From DATFVA01 sp963711455 (GTDB taxonomy: Bacteria; Bacteroidota; Ignavibacteria; Ignavibacteriales; Ignavibacteriaceae), in NCBI GenBank assembly GCA_963711455.1, contig CAVQEH010000009.1, forward strand, positions 168,360 through 232,359: a stretch of DNA of 64,000 nucleotides. The letters run 5' to 3'. The notes beneath the pieces were generated by a model. The model saw nothing but the letters and a program-made list of their open reading frames with translations, was not told the DNA's origin and searched no databases. Numbering within the stretch: the first letter of the stretch is position 1; each line of letters starts with the position of its first letter. Shown here one piece after another: positions 28,959 to 38,712 of this stretch. Position numbers and translations under genes: made by a program.

Positions 28959-30974
28959 ATGAGAATAATGTTTATACCAATGCTATGTTTGTGTTTGTAT
29001 GCAACATCATATGCACAACAGCCTTTAAATAAAGTTACACCGGCTTTACAAACTCAAATGAGCAACCTGTCTGCAAACGATGAATTATTGGTTTGGGTTT
29101 ATTTTACTGATAAAGGTAATAATACAGATGTGTATTTTAATAATCCCCAATTGGTAGTAAGTGAGAAATCGCTTAAAAGAAGAGAAAAGGTTTTAGGTAA
29201 ATCAAATCCCTTAACAATGAAAGATATTCCCCTTAACAAAGCATATATCTCTCAGGTTGAATCAGAAGGATTGAAACTGAAACACGAATCAAAATGGTTG
29301 AATGCTGTAAGCGGCACAATTAATAAAGCCAATATTAATGAACTTACTTCTCTGCCATTTGTAAATAAACTCGATATTGTATATAAGTTAAAAAAGGGAT
29401 TCCAGCCTGCACCTGATAAAAATAAAATTCAACAGGAACTTGGTAAGGTCCAGGAACCCGCAGGTGTGCATAGTCTGAATTATGGTGGTTCTTATGATGA
29501 GATGGAGCAGATAAATGTACCTGCTGTTCACGATCTTGGTTACACAGGTCAGGGAGTTACTATTTGTTCTATGGATGCAGGATTCAGCAGGCTAAGCCAC
29601 ATCGCATTTAATTCGATGAATATTATTGCCGAATGGGATTTTGTTAATAATGATCCTAATGTTGGTAATCAGGCAGATTCCGGGGATGGTTCACACGGAA
29701 CAGAAACTCTTTCCACAATAGGTGGTTACGCTCCCGGTAATTTAATTGGTCCCGCTTTCGGTGCTAATTATATTCTTGCAAAAACGGAAAATACAGATAG
29801 TGAAACACCAATAGAAGAAGATAACTGGATTGCTGCAATGGAATGGGCAGATAGTATCGGAGTAGATGTAACTACAACATCACTTGGATACCTTGCTTTT
29901 GATCCGCCATGGCCAAGCTACACCTGGATGGATATGGATGGAAATACAACTGTAATAACCAATGGTGCTGATTATGCTACCCATCTCGGAATTGTTGTAG
30001 TTAATTCTGCTGGTAATAACGGACAAAATCCGAATCATAATACTCTTAACGGCCCTGCTGATGGTGACAGTGTTATTGCTGTAGGAGCTGTAGAATATTC
30101 AGGAAGTCTTTCTTTTTTCAGCAGCGTAGGACCAACGGTAGACGGAAGGATTAAACCTGATGTTATGGCTTTGGGTGATGGAAATGTTGTTGCGTCTCCT
30201 TATGATGATAATTCGTTTACATCTTCAAGCGGCACCTCATTTAGCTGTCCTCTTTCTGCAGGAGTGGCTGCTTTAATACTGTGCGCACATCCAAGTCTTA
30301 CCCCAATGCAGGTAAGAGATGCAATGAGAAATACAGCTTCTCAGCATAATAACCCTGATAACGAATTCGGCTGGGGAATATTAAATGCTCTGGATGCAGT
30401 AAATTATTTCCCTACACCCGTAGAGCTTGAATCATTTACGGCAGGAGTAGTTGATGGAAAAGTTAATCTTGAATGGAAAACTGCCACAGAAAAAAATAAC
30501 CGTGGTTTTGAAATAGAGAAAAAGTTTGATAATTCTGATTATGTAACAATTGGCTTTGTACAGGGACAGGGAACAAAAACAAGTCCTACTGATTATAGTT
30601 TTATTGATAAGAATAATACTAAAGGTAGTGCGACATACAGGTTGAAGCAAATCGACTTTGATGGAAAATATACATTTAGCAATGAAGTTACAGTGGATGT
30701 TCCTGTTGCTTCAGATTTTGTGCTTGAACAGAATTACCCGAACCCGTTTAACCCTTCAACCAGAATAAATTATTCTGTTCCAAATGGAAGTCAGATTAGG
30801 CTCATTTTATATGATATTCTCGGAAACCAGGTAAAGGTATTAACCGATGAATATAAAGCACCGGGTAATTATTCTTATACACTTAATGCTGAAGGTTTCG
30901 CAAGTGGAGTTTATTTTGTAAGATTAAATGCTGGAACCAGCAATAAAATCATAAAAATTACTTTGGCTAAATAG
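28959..30974 (+). CDS. Subtilisin-like S8 peptidase with T9SS sorting domain
   Basis: A 671-residue secreted protease. A signal peptide (MRIMFIPMLCLCLYATSYAQ) and a propeptide-like region (DELLVWVYFTDKG, VSEKSLKRREK) precede the S8 domain, whose triad is Asp206 in SMDAGF, His246 in GSHGTE and Ser427 in GTSFSCPLSAG. A beta-sandwich-like module (VELESFTAGVVDGKVNLEW ... TYRLKQIDFDGKYTFSNEV) leads to the T9SS sorting domain (LEQNYPNPFNPSTRINY). The module and sorting domain closely resemble those of the exported protein at 7695-9044. Confidence 0.94.
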   Translation: MRIMFIPMLCLCLYATSYAQQPLNKVTPALQTQMSNLSANDELLVWVYFTDKGNNTDVYFNNPQLVVSEKSLKRREKVLGKSNPLTMKDIPLNKAYISQVESEGLKLKHESKWLNAVSGTINKANINELTSLPFVNKLDIVYKLKKGFQPAPDKNKIQQELGKVQEPAGVHSLNYGGSYDEMEQINVPAVHDLGYTGQGVTICSMDAGFSRLSHIAFNSMNIIAEWDFVNNDPNVGNQADSGDGSHGTETLSTIGGYAPGNLIGPAFGANYILAKTENTDSETPIEEDNWIAAMEWADSIGVDVTTTSLGYLAFDPPWPSYTWMDMDGNTTVITNGADYATHLGIVVVNSAGNNGQNPNHNTLNGPADGDSVIAVGAVEYSGSLSFFSSVGPTVDGRIKPDVMALGDGNVVASPYDDNSFTSSSGTSFSCPLSAGVAALILCAHPSLTPMQVRDAMRNTASQHNNPDNEFGWGILNALDAVNYFPTPVELESFTAGVVDGKVNLEWKTATEKNNRGFEIEKKFDNSDYVTIGFVQGQGTKTSPTDYSFIDKNNTKGSATYRLKQIDFDGKYTFSNEVTVDVPVASDFVLEQNYPNPFNPSTRINYSVPNGSQIRLILYDILGNQVKVLTDEYKAPGNYSYTLNAEGFASGVYFVRLNAGTSNKIIKITLAK

Positions 30975-30980
30975 AATACA

Positions 30981-31026
30981 GGTAAAATTAATTGGTTAAC
31001 CATATCAGTTTACCTTGATTTTCAAG
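30981..31026 (+). terminator. Possible terminator after the S8 peptidase
   Basis: AGGTAAA (30981-30987) and TTTACCT (31010-31016) flank an inner palindrome TGGTTAACCA, followed by TGATTTTC. The T-tract is weak, so termination may be partial. Confidence 0.4.
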
Positions 31027-31090
31027 CCGTCTATAAATAAACTTGGCGGCTAAAGTTTGTTTTAAAAGCAATAAAAAGGAGAAAAATTCA

Positions 31091-33076
31091 ATGTTCCGCA
31101 GGTTCATTATACCTTTCATTGTTTTGGCTTCGCTCATATTTAGTTCATGCGCACCAAAACATTCAGATATAGTTGTCGCAAAATTTGATGATGAACAAAT
31201 TAAGATGAATGAATTCGAAAAGATGTACGAAAAGAATGTCGGCAGTAACGAAAAAGCTAAAGAGGATAGTCTTTCACAATTGAAAAACTTTCTTGATCTT
31301 TATGTCAATTTCAAAATGAAATTAAGAGATGCTTACGTTCGCGGTTATGATTCTAATCCCGAATTGAATCAGGAATTGCAGGACTATAAGAAAAAAGTTG
31401 GTGTCTCTTACATTCTTGAAAAACAAATTGTAGAGCCCGGGGAAGAGCAGCTTTACAACAGAAGAAAAATTGAATTACGGGTTAGTCATATTATGATAAG
31501 ACCTGATTCAACCGGAGAAGAAGCTGCAAAACAGCTTGCTGAATCGATATTGGACAGTATTAAGCACGGTGCAAGCTTTGAGGAAATGGCTAAGAAATAT
31601 TCAGACGATAATTATTCTAAAAATATCGGCGGCGATATATATTATATCACAGCCGGTTTACTTCCTCCTACCTTTGAAGATGCTGCTTATGCGACGGCTG
31701 TGGACAGTGTTTACCCATCTGTTGTTCAAACGAGATATGGTTATCACTTAATAAAGGTAACTGATAGGAGGGAAAGAATTCCTCAGATAAGAGCAAGCCA
31801 TATCCTGGTTAATTTCAATGGACCGTCAGGAAAACCCGATACTGCTTATGCCCGCGCAAAAATAGATACAGTTATGCAGAAGCTTAAGAATGGTGAAGAT
31901 TTTGCCAAGCTTGCAGAAGAATATTCTGATGATACCGGTTCTAAAAAGAACGGCGGTGATTTAGGATTTTTCAGCAGAAGAATGATGGTTAAACCGTTCG
32001 ACGAAGCTGTTTTCAACCTGAAACCCGGTGAGACTTCAGATGTTGTTGAATCTAATTTCGGATTTCATATTATAAAGCTTACCGATGAAAAACCATATCC
32101 TTCTTTTGATGAAGATAAAGAAGAGCTGGAAAAAATATTCAAACAAACAAAATACCAGGCGATATACGACTCATTAATTGATGCCTTAAAAGTCAAATAT
32201 GGTTTTACAGTTGACCAGGCGACAATGGACAAAGTTCTGCACGATGCTGATTCACTAAAAGTTGGCAGCCAGTTAAGGAATTATAATGAACTTAAGGATC
32301 AGCCTTTGTTTACATATAACAAAGTAGATACAATTTATGTAAGTACTGCAATAGACAGGATGAACTCGGAACGTGAGTTTATGAATAGGTTAATTGATGC
32401 AAATGTTCTTAACTCTGCAATAGATAAAATTGCCGGGGACAGCCTGCTTGCCGTTGCTGCATTACATCTGGATGAAACTGATCCTGAATTTGCAGCATTG
32501 ATGGATGATTATAAAAACGGTATTTATGTTTTCAAGCTTCAGGATGATGAGGTGTGGAGTCAAATAAATGCCGACAGTTCAAAGCTTTATGATTATTTCC
32601 AGAAAACAAAAGATAATTATAATTGGCCTGACAGAATAAATTTCAGCGAGATATTTTCAAAAAACGATTCACTGATTCACATTTATTATAATGATCTCCA
32701 GAACGGGGCTGATTTTGATTCTCTTGCTACCCGGTTTACAGAACGTCCTCAGATGAAGGAAAAAGCCGGTAATTACGGATTGGTTGCTGTTGATTATTCA
32801 ACTCTTGCTACCAAAACAAATGAATTGCTCACTACTCCCGGTTCATACTCCGAACCTTTCGCTTATTCAGGAGGTTATTCCATAGTTAAGTTGGTTGCAA
32901 AAGATGCTGCCCGTCCAAAAACTTTTGAAGAAGCAAAAGCTGAAGTATCCGGTGCTTACCAGGATGCTGAATCGAAACGGCTTGAGAAGAATTATCTGGA
33001 TGGTTTGAAGAAGAGGTATGATCCTCAACTTTTTTATGATAAACTTGAAGAAGCATTTAAAGATACAACAAAGTAA
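31091..33076 (+). CDS. SurA/PpiC-type peptidylprolyl isomerase lipoprotein, two parvulin domains
   Basis: A periplasmic chaperone of 661 residues. The start is placed at ATG 31091, after the ribosome site AAAAGGAG, because it begins the lipoprotein signal MFRRFIIPFIVLASLIFSSC; a longer in-frame TTG at 31043 lacks support. A SurA-N-like region is followed by two parvulin domains, ELRVSHIMIRPDS to about residue 235 and IRASHILVNFNGPSG to about residue 330 with GGDLGFFSRRMMVKPFDEAVF. A third, degenerate C-terminal region contains INFSEIFSKNDS. First of three consecutive chaperone genes. Confidence 0.9.
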   Translation: MFRRFIIPFIVLASLIFSSCAPKHSDIVVAKFDDEQIKMNEFEKMYEKNVGSNEKAKEDSLSQLKNFLDLYVNFKMKLRDAYVRGYDSNPELNQELQDYKKKVGVSYILEKQIVEPGEEQLYNRRKIELRVSHIMIRPDSTGEEAAKQLAESILDSIKHGASFEEMAKKYSDDNYSKNIGGDIYYITAGLLPPTFEDAAYATAVDSVYPSVVQTRYGYHLIKVTDRRERIPQIRASHILVNFNGPSGKPDTAYARAKIDTVMQKLKNGEDFAKLAEEYSDDTGSKKNGGDLGFFSRRMMVKPFDEAVFNLKPGETSDVVESNFGFHIIKLTDEKPYPSFDEDKEELEKIFKQTKYQAIYDSLIDALKVKYGFTVDQATMDKVLHDADSLKVGSQLRNYNELKDQPLFTYNKVDTIYVSTAIDRMNSEREFMNRLIDANVLNSAIDKIAGDSLLAVAALHLDETDPEFAALMDDYKNGIYVFKLQDDEVWSQINADSSKLYDYFQKTKDNYNWPDRINFSEIFSKNDSLIHIYYNDLQNGADFDSLATRFTERPQMKEKAGNYGLVAVDYSTLATKTNELLTTPGSYSEPFAYSGGYSIVKLVAKDAARPKTFEEAKAEVSGAYQDAESKRLEKNYLDGLKKRYDPQLFYDKLEEAFKDTTK

Positions 33077-33872
33077 AATATTTCTTTTGATTCTTTTTAC
33101 CGCGGCTTTTTTAACTGGCTGCGGTAAGGAATCAAATAAAAAGGAATACCTGGCGAGAGTAAATGATTCATATCTTACCCGCGATGATCTGAATGCTATC
33201 ATTGATTCGGGTTCTGGTAAAAATTTTTACAAGAGTGAGATTGTAAGGGACTGGATAAACAAAGAGCTCTTATACCAGGAAGCAAAAAGTTCGGGGATAT
33301 TAGATGATAATAGCTTTCAGAAATTAAAAAATAAATCGGATAAAGAGCTCGCAGTAACTTTCCTTGTTAATAAAATTTTTAACGAAGAGAAAATTAAAAT
33401 TGAACCTTCTGAAGTAAAAGATTATTACGAAAAGAACAAGGACAACTTTAAATTGTTTTACAATGCTTTCCTGATAAACCTTGTTCGCTTTAATGATGAG
33501 GATAATGCAATAGAATTCAGGAATAATGCCTTTGAAAAAGGATGGGAGAGAGCGGATGAGAAATTTAAAAATGACACAAGCCTGGTAGACAATGAGGTGT
33601 CTCATCTTGTTTATGAATACGAAATTCAGCCGGCAGCTCTTGTTCGTGTTGTAAGAGAGCTTCTCCCGGATGAAATAAGTATTGTTGTAAATGATAGTGC
33701 AGGAAATTATTATCTCGTGCAGTTGCTTCAGAAGTATGAGAAGGGAAGTATTCCGCCATTTGACCTTGTGAATAAACTTGTTCGCGACAGGTATATTGCC
33801 TTGAAGAAGGAACAATTTATTACGAATTATATTAAAGAATTATATTCTAAAAATGATATAGAAGTGAGATAG
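33018..33872 (+). CDS. SurA/PrsA-like periplasmic lipoprotein without clear parvulin domain
   Basis: A protein of up to 284 residues in the second slot of the chaperone cluster. It overlaps the previous stop. A lipoprotein signal (FLLILFTAAFLTGC) is clear, but the start is uncertain: ATG 33018, ATG 33036 or TTG 33045 are all in frame. The body has the SurA N-terminal pattern (YLARVNDSYLTRDDLNAI, WINKELLYQEAKSSGI) and a helical region, while the parvulin core motifs (HIL and GGDLG) are missing. It probably binds unfolded outer-membrane proteins without isomerase activity, an inference from neighbours. Confidence 0.75.
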   Translation: MILNFFMINLKKHLKIQQSKIFLLILFTAAFLTGCGKESNKKEYLARVNDSYLTRDDLNAIIDSGSGKNFYKSEIVRDWINKELLYQEAKSSGILDDNSFQKLKNKSDKELAVTFLVNKIFNEEKIKIEPSEVKDYYEKNKDNFKLFYNAFLINLVRFNDEDNAIEFRNNAFEKGWERADEKFKNDTSLVDNEVSHLVYEYEIQPAALVRVVRELLPDEISIVVNDSAGNYYLVQLLQKYEKGSIPPFDLVNKLVRDRYIALKKEQFITNYIKELYSKNDIEVR

Positions 33873-33879
33873 GTACTAA

Positions 33880-35151
33880 ATGAAAGTTAAAGTTTTTGTT
33901 GTTATATTTTTGCTTGCCGGTATTTGTTATGCACAAAAGGTTCTTGATAAAATCGTAGCGGTAGTGGATAATGAAATTATCACTGAAAGTGAGCTTGAAT
34001 TCCAGACGAATCTTCTCGCATCAAGATACGGAGTTTCACCGGATTCCCCGGAACTGAAAAAGCAGACATTAAACTCAATGATTGAAGAGAAGCTTGCTTA
34101 TGCTCAGGCAAATTTAGATTCTATTAATGTTACTGATGAGGATGTTGATAAACGAATAGATTACCAGATCCAGATGTTTATTCAGCAGTATGGCTCCAAG
34201 GAACGGGTTGAACAGGTTTATGGAATGAGCATAGAAAAGATAAAGCATGAGCTAAGAGATGATGTAAGAAAAAATCTTATGGTACAGAAGCTTCGTGAAA
34301 AGAATTTCGGAAACATCGAAGCTACTAGGAGAGATGTCGAAGAGTTCTTTAATAAATTCAAAGATAGTCTTGGCGTAATTCCTGAGAAGGTAAAAATTGC
34401 ACACATTTATCGATCACCTAAAACTTCAACTGAAGCAAAAGAAAAAGCAAAAGAGTTTGCACAGGCTATACTGGATTCAATTAAAAACGGAGCCGATTTT
34501 GCAGAGATGGCTAAAAAATATTCTGAAGATCCCGGAAGTGCAAAGGAAGGTGGTGATCTTGGATTTGTTAAGAAAGGTGTTTTTTACCCTGAGTTTGAAG
34601 CGGCAGCCTTTGCATTAAAGCCCGGGGAAATTTCAGATGTAATAGAAACCCCGGTCGGTTTTCATATTATTCAGCTACTTGAAAAAAGAGGCGAATCAAT
34701 TCATGCAAGGCATATCCTCATAAAAATAAAGGCCGATGAAGATGCTGATCTGAAAACGATTGATTTTCTTACAGCGGTAAGAGACAGTATTGTTAAAGGC
34801 GACAGTACTTTTGCTTATTATGCAAAGAAATACAGCGAGGATGAAGACACAGCTCCGTTTGGCGGAGAGCTTGGTACTTTTTATTTAAACCAGCTTGATA
34901 AGAGTGTTCTCGATGTAGTATCGACCTTAAAAGTCGGCGAGATAAGTTTTCCTAAACGGTATCAGTATTCCCAGAGTAAATATGGCTATCATATAATTTA
35001 TCTTGAAGAAAGAACTCCTCAACATGCTCCAGACCTGGATAAAGATTATACAGACATTAAAAAGCTCGCAGATGAATATAAGAGACAGAACGAATACCAG
35101 AAGTGGATTGAGAGTTTGAAGAGTAAAATTTATTACGACATCAGGCTATAA
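33880..35151 (+). CDS. surA: SurA-like peptidylprolyl isomerase
   Basis: The most canonical SurA of the three, 423 residues. A signal peptide ending CYA is followed by the SurA N-terminal signature KVLDKIVAVVDNEIITESEL and two parvulin domains: VKIAHIYRSPKTS with GGDLGFVKKGVFYPEFEAAA, and IHARHILIKIKADEDAD with GGELGTFYLNQLDKSVLD. Such proteins escort outer-membrane beta-barrels to the BAM complex. The ATG lies 7 bases after the upstream stop. A MoxR ATPase gene begins 21 bases downstream. Confidence 0.92.
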   Translation: MKVKVFVVIFLLAGICYAQKVLDKIVAVVDNEIITESELEFQTNLLASRYGVSPDSPELKKQTLNSMIEEKLAYAQANLDSINVTDEDVDKRIDYQIQMFIQQYGSKERVEQVYGMSIEKIKHELRDDVRKNLMVQKLREKNFGNIEATRRDVEEFFNKFKDSLGVIPEKVKIAHIYRSPKTSTEAKEKAKEFAQAILDSIKNGADFAEMAKKYSEDPGSAKEGGDLGFVKKGVFYPEFEAAAFALKPGEISDVIETPVGFHIIQLLEKRGESIHARHILIKIKADEDADLKTIDFLTAVRDSIVKGDSTFAYYAKKYSEDEDTAPFGGELGTFYLNQLDKSVLDVVSTLKVGEISFPKRYQYSQSKYGYHIIYLEERTPQHAPDLDKDYTDIKKLADEYKRQNEYQKWIESLKSKIYYDIRL

Positions 35152-35172
35152 AACTATTAAAGGATTTTAAAT

Positions 35173-36168
35173 TTGAAAGAAGCAAGCGAAGGTGATGTTC
35201 AGTTAGTTGAAAAGCTGAACCTAAAAGTTAAACAGACCAGGCAGGAAATTGCTAAAATAATTATCGGGCAGGAAGAAATAATTGAGCAGCTTCTTATCTC
35301 GCTTCTTTCACGGGGACATTGCCTACTGGTCGGAGTACCGGGTCTCGCAAAAACTCTTTTAATAAAAACCCTTGCCGAAGTAATGGATTTAAAGTTCAGC
35401 CGTATACAGTTTACTCCCGATTTAATGCCGAGCGATATAACCGGAACGGAACTTGTTGAAGAAGATCCTCTTTCAAAGAAAAGAAATTTTCGTTTTGTTG
35501 AGGGACCTATATTTGCAAACGTTATTCTTGCAGATGAAATAAACAGAACTCCTCCTAAAACCCAGGCTGCACTTCTGGAAGCAATGCAGGAGCACCGGGT
35601 AACAACAGCGGGAGTAACCAAAGTTTTAACAGAACCCTTCTTTGTGCTGGCAACACAAAATCCAATTGAGCAGGAAGGAACATATCCTTTACCTGAAGCT
35701 CAGCTTGACAGGTTTATGTTTAACCTCTGGCTTAATTACCCGTCATTTGAAGAAGAAAAGAAAATTGTACAGACTACTACGAGTGAGTACAGTGCCGTAT
35801 TATCAAAAGTTGTTTCGGCGGAAGAAATAATTGCATTTCAGGATCTTGTAAGAAGAGTTCCTGTTGCTGACAATGTTATTGAATTTGCCGTAAGAGCGGC
35901 GAACCTTACACGTCCTACAAATGGTTCATCCCCGCAATTTATAAAGGACTGGATTACATGGGGCGCCGGTCCAAGAGCCTCTCAATATATGATTATGGCT
36001 GCCAAAACCCGTGCAGTTATTACCGGAAGATACACTCCTAATATCGATGATGTTAAATTTGCAATGACTCCGGTTTTACGTCATCGGATCATTACAAACT
36101 TCTCTGCAGAAGCTGATGGAATTACTTCGGTTGATGTAATTCAGAAACTTGTGAAGGAACTGGATTAG
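35173..36168 (+). CDS. MoxR family AAA+ ATPase
   Basis: A 331-residue AAA+ chaperone-like ATPase. Walker A is GVPGLAKT near residue 56, Walker B is VILADEINRTPPKTQAA, and the sensor 1 segment is VLATQNPIEQEGTYPLPEA; the C-terminal lid contains GASPRA-like GAGPRASQYM. MoxR proteins usually act with DUF58 and von Willebrand A partners, but none follows here: the next gene is convergent. TTG start at 35173. Close spacing ties it to the periplasmic chaperone operon. Confidence 0.93.
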   Translation: MKEASEGDVQLVEKLNLKVKQTRQEIAKIIIGQEEIIEQLLISLLSRGHCLLVGVPGLAKTLLIKTLAEVMDLKFSRIQFTPDLMPSDITGTELVEEDPLSKKRNFRFVEGPIFANVILADEINRTPPKTQAALLEAMQEHRVTTAGVTKVLTEPFFVLATQNPIEQEGTYPLPEAQLDRFMFNLWLNYPSFEEEKKIVQTTTSEYSAVLSKVVSAEEIIAFQDLVRRVPVADNVIEFAVRAANLTRPTNGSSPQFIKDWITWGAGPRASQYMIMAAKTRAVITGRYTPNIDDVKFAMTPVLRHRIITNFSAEADGITSVDVIQKLVKELD

Positions 36169-36197
36169 GCTGTTAGTAATAATTTTATAAAATTAAA

Positions 36198-37250
36198 TCA
36201 AATTCTTGCAATCTTGTAATTCTTAAAAGCGAAGTAAATTTCTTTTGCGGCAGTTTTAATTACTGATGCGGTAGGCACTGCAAGCAGCATTCCCAATACC
36301 CCGAACAACTGGCTTCCTGCAATGATTAAAAGGATAATTATAATTGGATGCATATCGACACTTTTGGAGAAAACAAACGGCTGTACAAAACCATTATCTA
36401 TTGTGTAGGTTATTATTACAAGAAGAATAATAAATGGAAGCTGGGATAAATCTCCTGTTTGAATTACAGAAACAATAATGGCAGGAACTCCTCCAATTAC
36501 AGGACCGAAATAAGGAACAAGATGACCGAATCCTGCTATAACTCCCAGTGGTAAAGCATTATTAACGCCAATAATATATAACCCGACACCCATTATCGTT
36601 CCGACAAAACTCGCATCAAATATCCAGGCTCTTACAAACCTGCCAAGCTGTATGCTTACTTTTTTTAAAATCCAGTAAGACATTTCAAAATAATTGTTCG
36701 GAATAATATTAAGGATATTCTTCAGAATCTTTCTGCTGTCCTTTACCAGGAAGAAGGATATGAAAGGAATAATAATAATTATTAATGCAGCCGAAACAAT
36801 TCCTGTTACCAGTCCTGAAATGATATCAAAAGAATTGACAAACTGTGAGGAAATGAATTCTTCCAATCTCTTTGTAAGATCACCAACATGGAAGAATGGG
36901 AAAAACCTGTAAATTTCATTTTCAAGCTGTATAAGTTGATCGTGAAGTGAAAAGGTTTGAAGTGCCTTAATTAATTGGTCCATCTGAATAATGAACTTCG
37001 GAATGATAAATGAAAGTACCAGGTAAAGAAGAAATCCTGTTGCGGCAAAAACAATGAGCGTGGAGGTTAACCTGCTAAGACCTTCTTTTTCGAGCATACT
37101 TACTAAAGGAATAAAAATAAAAGCCAGCAGGATAGAAAAAATCAAAATGAGGAAAATATCGGAAAGGATAAAAACCAGAATTAAAAGCAAAGCAAGTATT
37201 AACAGCCAGGCAGAAATTCTTATGATTCGCTTTAAACTTTTTTCTGTCAT
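36198..37250 (-). CDS. AI-2E family transporter
   Basis: A 350-residue polytopic membrane protein of the AI-2E/PerM family, with about eight hydrophobic segments and the family motifs FGHLVPYFGPVIGGVPAIIV and DNGFVQPFVFSKSVDMHPI. Members export diverse small molecules or act as Na+/H+ antiporters; few have an assigned substrate. It is convergent with the MoxR gene 30 bases away and lies downstream of the Nfu gene. Confidence 0.9.
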   Translation of the reverse strand: MTEKSLKRIIRISAWLLILALLLILVFILSDIFLILIFSILLAFIFIPLVSMLEKEGLSRLTSTLIVFAATGFLLYLVLSFIIPKFIIQMDQLIKALQTFSLHDQLIQLENEIYRFFPFFHVGDLTKRLEEFISSQFVNSFDIISGLVTGIVSAALIIIIIPFISFFLVKDSRKILKNILNIIPNNYFEMSYWILKKVSIQLGRFVRAWIFDASFVGTIMGVGLYIIGVNNALPLGVIAGFGHLVPYFGPVIGGVPAIIVSVIQTGDLSQLPFIILLVIITYTIDNGFVQPFVFSKSVDMHPIIIILLIIAGSQLFGVLGMLLAVPTASVIKTAAKEIYFAFKNYKIARI

Positions 37251-37277
37251 AAATTATTAAATATTAATAAGAAATAC

Positions 37278-37508
37278 CTAAACTTCACTGACAGCTTCAA
37301 CTCTTCTTACGCCGGGAACTTCCCGCATAAGCGATCTTTCAATACCTGCCCTAAGCGTCATAACTGAAAGAGGGCAAATTTCACAGGCACCGGTTAACCG
37401 TACTTTTACAATTCCATCTTCAGTAATTTCAATAAGCTCAACATCACCATTATCAGCTTGCAAAAATGGTCTCATCTTATTCAGGGCTTTAAGAACTTTA
37501 TCTTTCAT
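37278..37508 (-). CDS. NifU-like (Nfu) Fe-S scaffold domain protein
   Basis: A 76-residue protein made of a single Nfu domain. The Fe-S binding pair of Cys is in GACEICPLSVMTLRAGIE, and LRPFL-like MRPFLQADNGDVELIEI lies at the N-terminus. It holds a 4Fe-4S cluster at a dimer interface and hands it to apoproteins. It is 20 bases downstream of the Mrp-type ATPase gene, a pairing consistent with cluster transfer. Confidence 0.93.
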   Translation of the reverse strand: MKDKVLKALNKMRPFLQADNGDVELIEITEDGIVKVRLTGACEICPLSVMTLRAGIERSLMREVPGVRRVEAVSEV

Positions 37509-37528
37509 ATAAACCCCTAAAATATTTT

Positions 37529-38626
37529 TTAATCTTCGTTGTCCAGAATTATTTCAACTTTGGAATCCGACTGTGAATTTATTTTCTTAACTTGTTCAGC
37601 GAGATTCCTTGCAATCTTCATAATAACTTCGGCATGTTCCGAATCCGGCATATCATAAACAATAGGTTTACCTTTATCGCCGCCTATTCTTATTCGCGAA
37701 TCAATTGGAATGCCACCGAGAAACGGAGTGCCTGTATCTTTAGCAAAATTTAATCCGCCGCCAATACCGAATATATCGTATTTTTTACCGGTATCGGGTG
37801 CAATAAAGTAACTCATATTCTCTACAATTCCCAGCACTGGAACATTAACTCTGTCAAACATTTTTAATGCTTTACGGGCATCGACAAGTGCAACCTCCTG
37901 TGGTGTTGTAACAATAACAGCACCTGTTAATGGAATGGTTTGGACAAGTGTTAATTGAATGTCGCCTGTTCCGGGAGGCATATCGAAGATGAGATAGTCA
38001 AGCTCATCCCATTCAACATCCGTCATAAATTGTTTAACAGCACCGCTTGCCATTGGTCCCCGCCAGATAACGGGAGCGTTATCATCAATAAGAAATCCTA
38101 TTGAAATAATTTTTATACCAAAATTAACAAGAGGAATCATCTTCATTGTTTCACTGCTCTGGAATATTTGCGGTTTCTTATTTATTCCAAGCATAAGAGG
38201 GATACTTGGTCCGTATATATCAGCATCAATTATTCCAACCTTTGCACCATCCTTTGCAAGAGCAACAGCCAGGTTGACTGCCACAGTACTTTTGCCTACG
38301 CCGCCCTTACCGCTTGCAATGGCAATTGTATTTTTTACTCCTTTAAGGACTTCATCCTTTTTTGTTTCTTTGTTTGCAGTAACTTTGCTCTCAAGATTAA
38401 TTTCAACTTTTTTTAAATCAGGAAATTCTTTTTTGATTGCTTCTGTAAATTTTTCTTTGAGATATTCTACAGGAGTGCTTGCAGGAACCGAAATAGTTAA
38501 GCTTAAATTATTACCTTTATTCGAAAATTCTTTTATTGAATTAAGAATGAGGAAATCAGTATTAATATCTTTTTCATCGATACTTTTTAATGTGCTTAAT
38601 ACTTCGCTTTTAGTAATATCAGTCAT
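37529..38626 (-). CDS. Mrp/NBP35 family Fe-S carrier ATPase
   Basis: A 365-residue P-loop ATPase of the Mrp/ApbC type. A DUF59/MIP18-like domain occupies the first 80 residues; the deviant Walker A GKGGVGKSTVAVNLA is near residue 110, and FDMPPGTGDIQLTL is the Walker B region. The C-terminal CxxC that carries the cluster in ApbC is not present: the equivalent segment reads ENMSYFIAPDTGKKYDIFG. It starts with ATG and is followed closely by the Nfu gene. Confidence 0.92.
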   Translation of the reverse strand: MTDITKSEVLSTLKSIDEKDINTDFLILNSIKEFSNKGNNLSLTISVPASTPVEYLKEKFTEAIKKEFPDLKKVEINLESKVTANKETKKDEVLKGVKNTIAIASGKGGVGKSTVAVNLAVALAKDGAKVGIIDADIYGPSIPLMLGINKKPQIFQSSETMKMIPLVNFGIKIISIGFLIDDNAPVIWRGPMASGAVKQFMTDVEWDELDYLIFDMPPGTGDIQLTLVQTIPLTGAVIVTTPQEVALVDARKALKMFDRVNVPVLGIVENMSYFIAPDTGKKYDIFGIGGGLNFAKDTGTPFLGGIPIDSRIRIGGDKGKPIVYDMPDSEHAEVIMKIARNLAEQVKKINSQSDSKVEIILDNED

Positions 38627-38712
38627 TTAAAACACCTAATAATTCTTAAATTATGAAACATAAATTTAGCAAAAATTTGATTCACTTTTAATGTGAATTG
38701 AAGTGAGAATAA

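Noticed and set aside
31043..31090. Longer N-terminus for the first SurA-type gene from a TTG
   Set aside because: A good ribosome site and a lipoprotein signal begin at ATG 31091.
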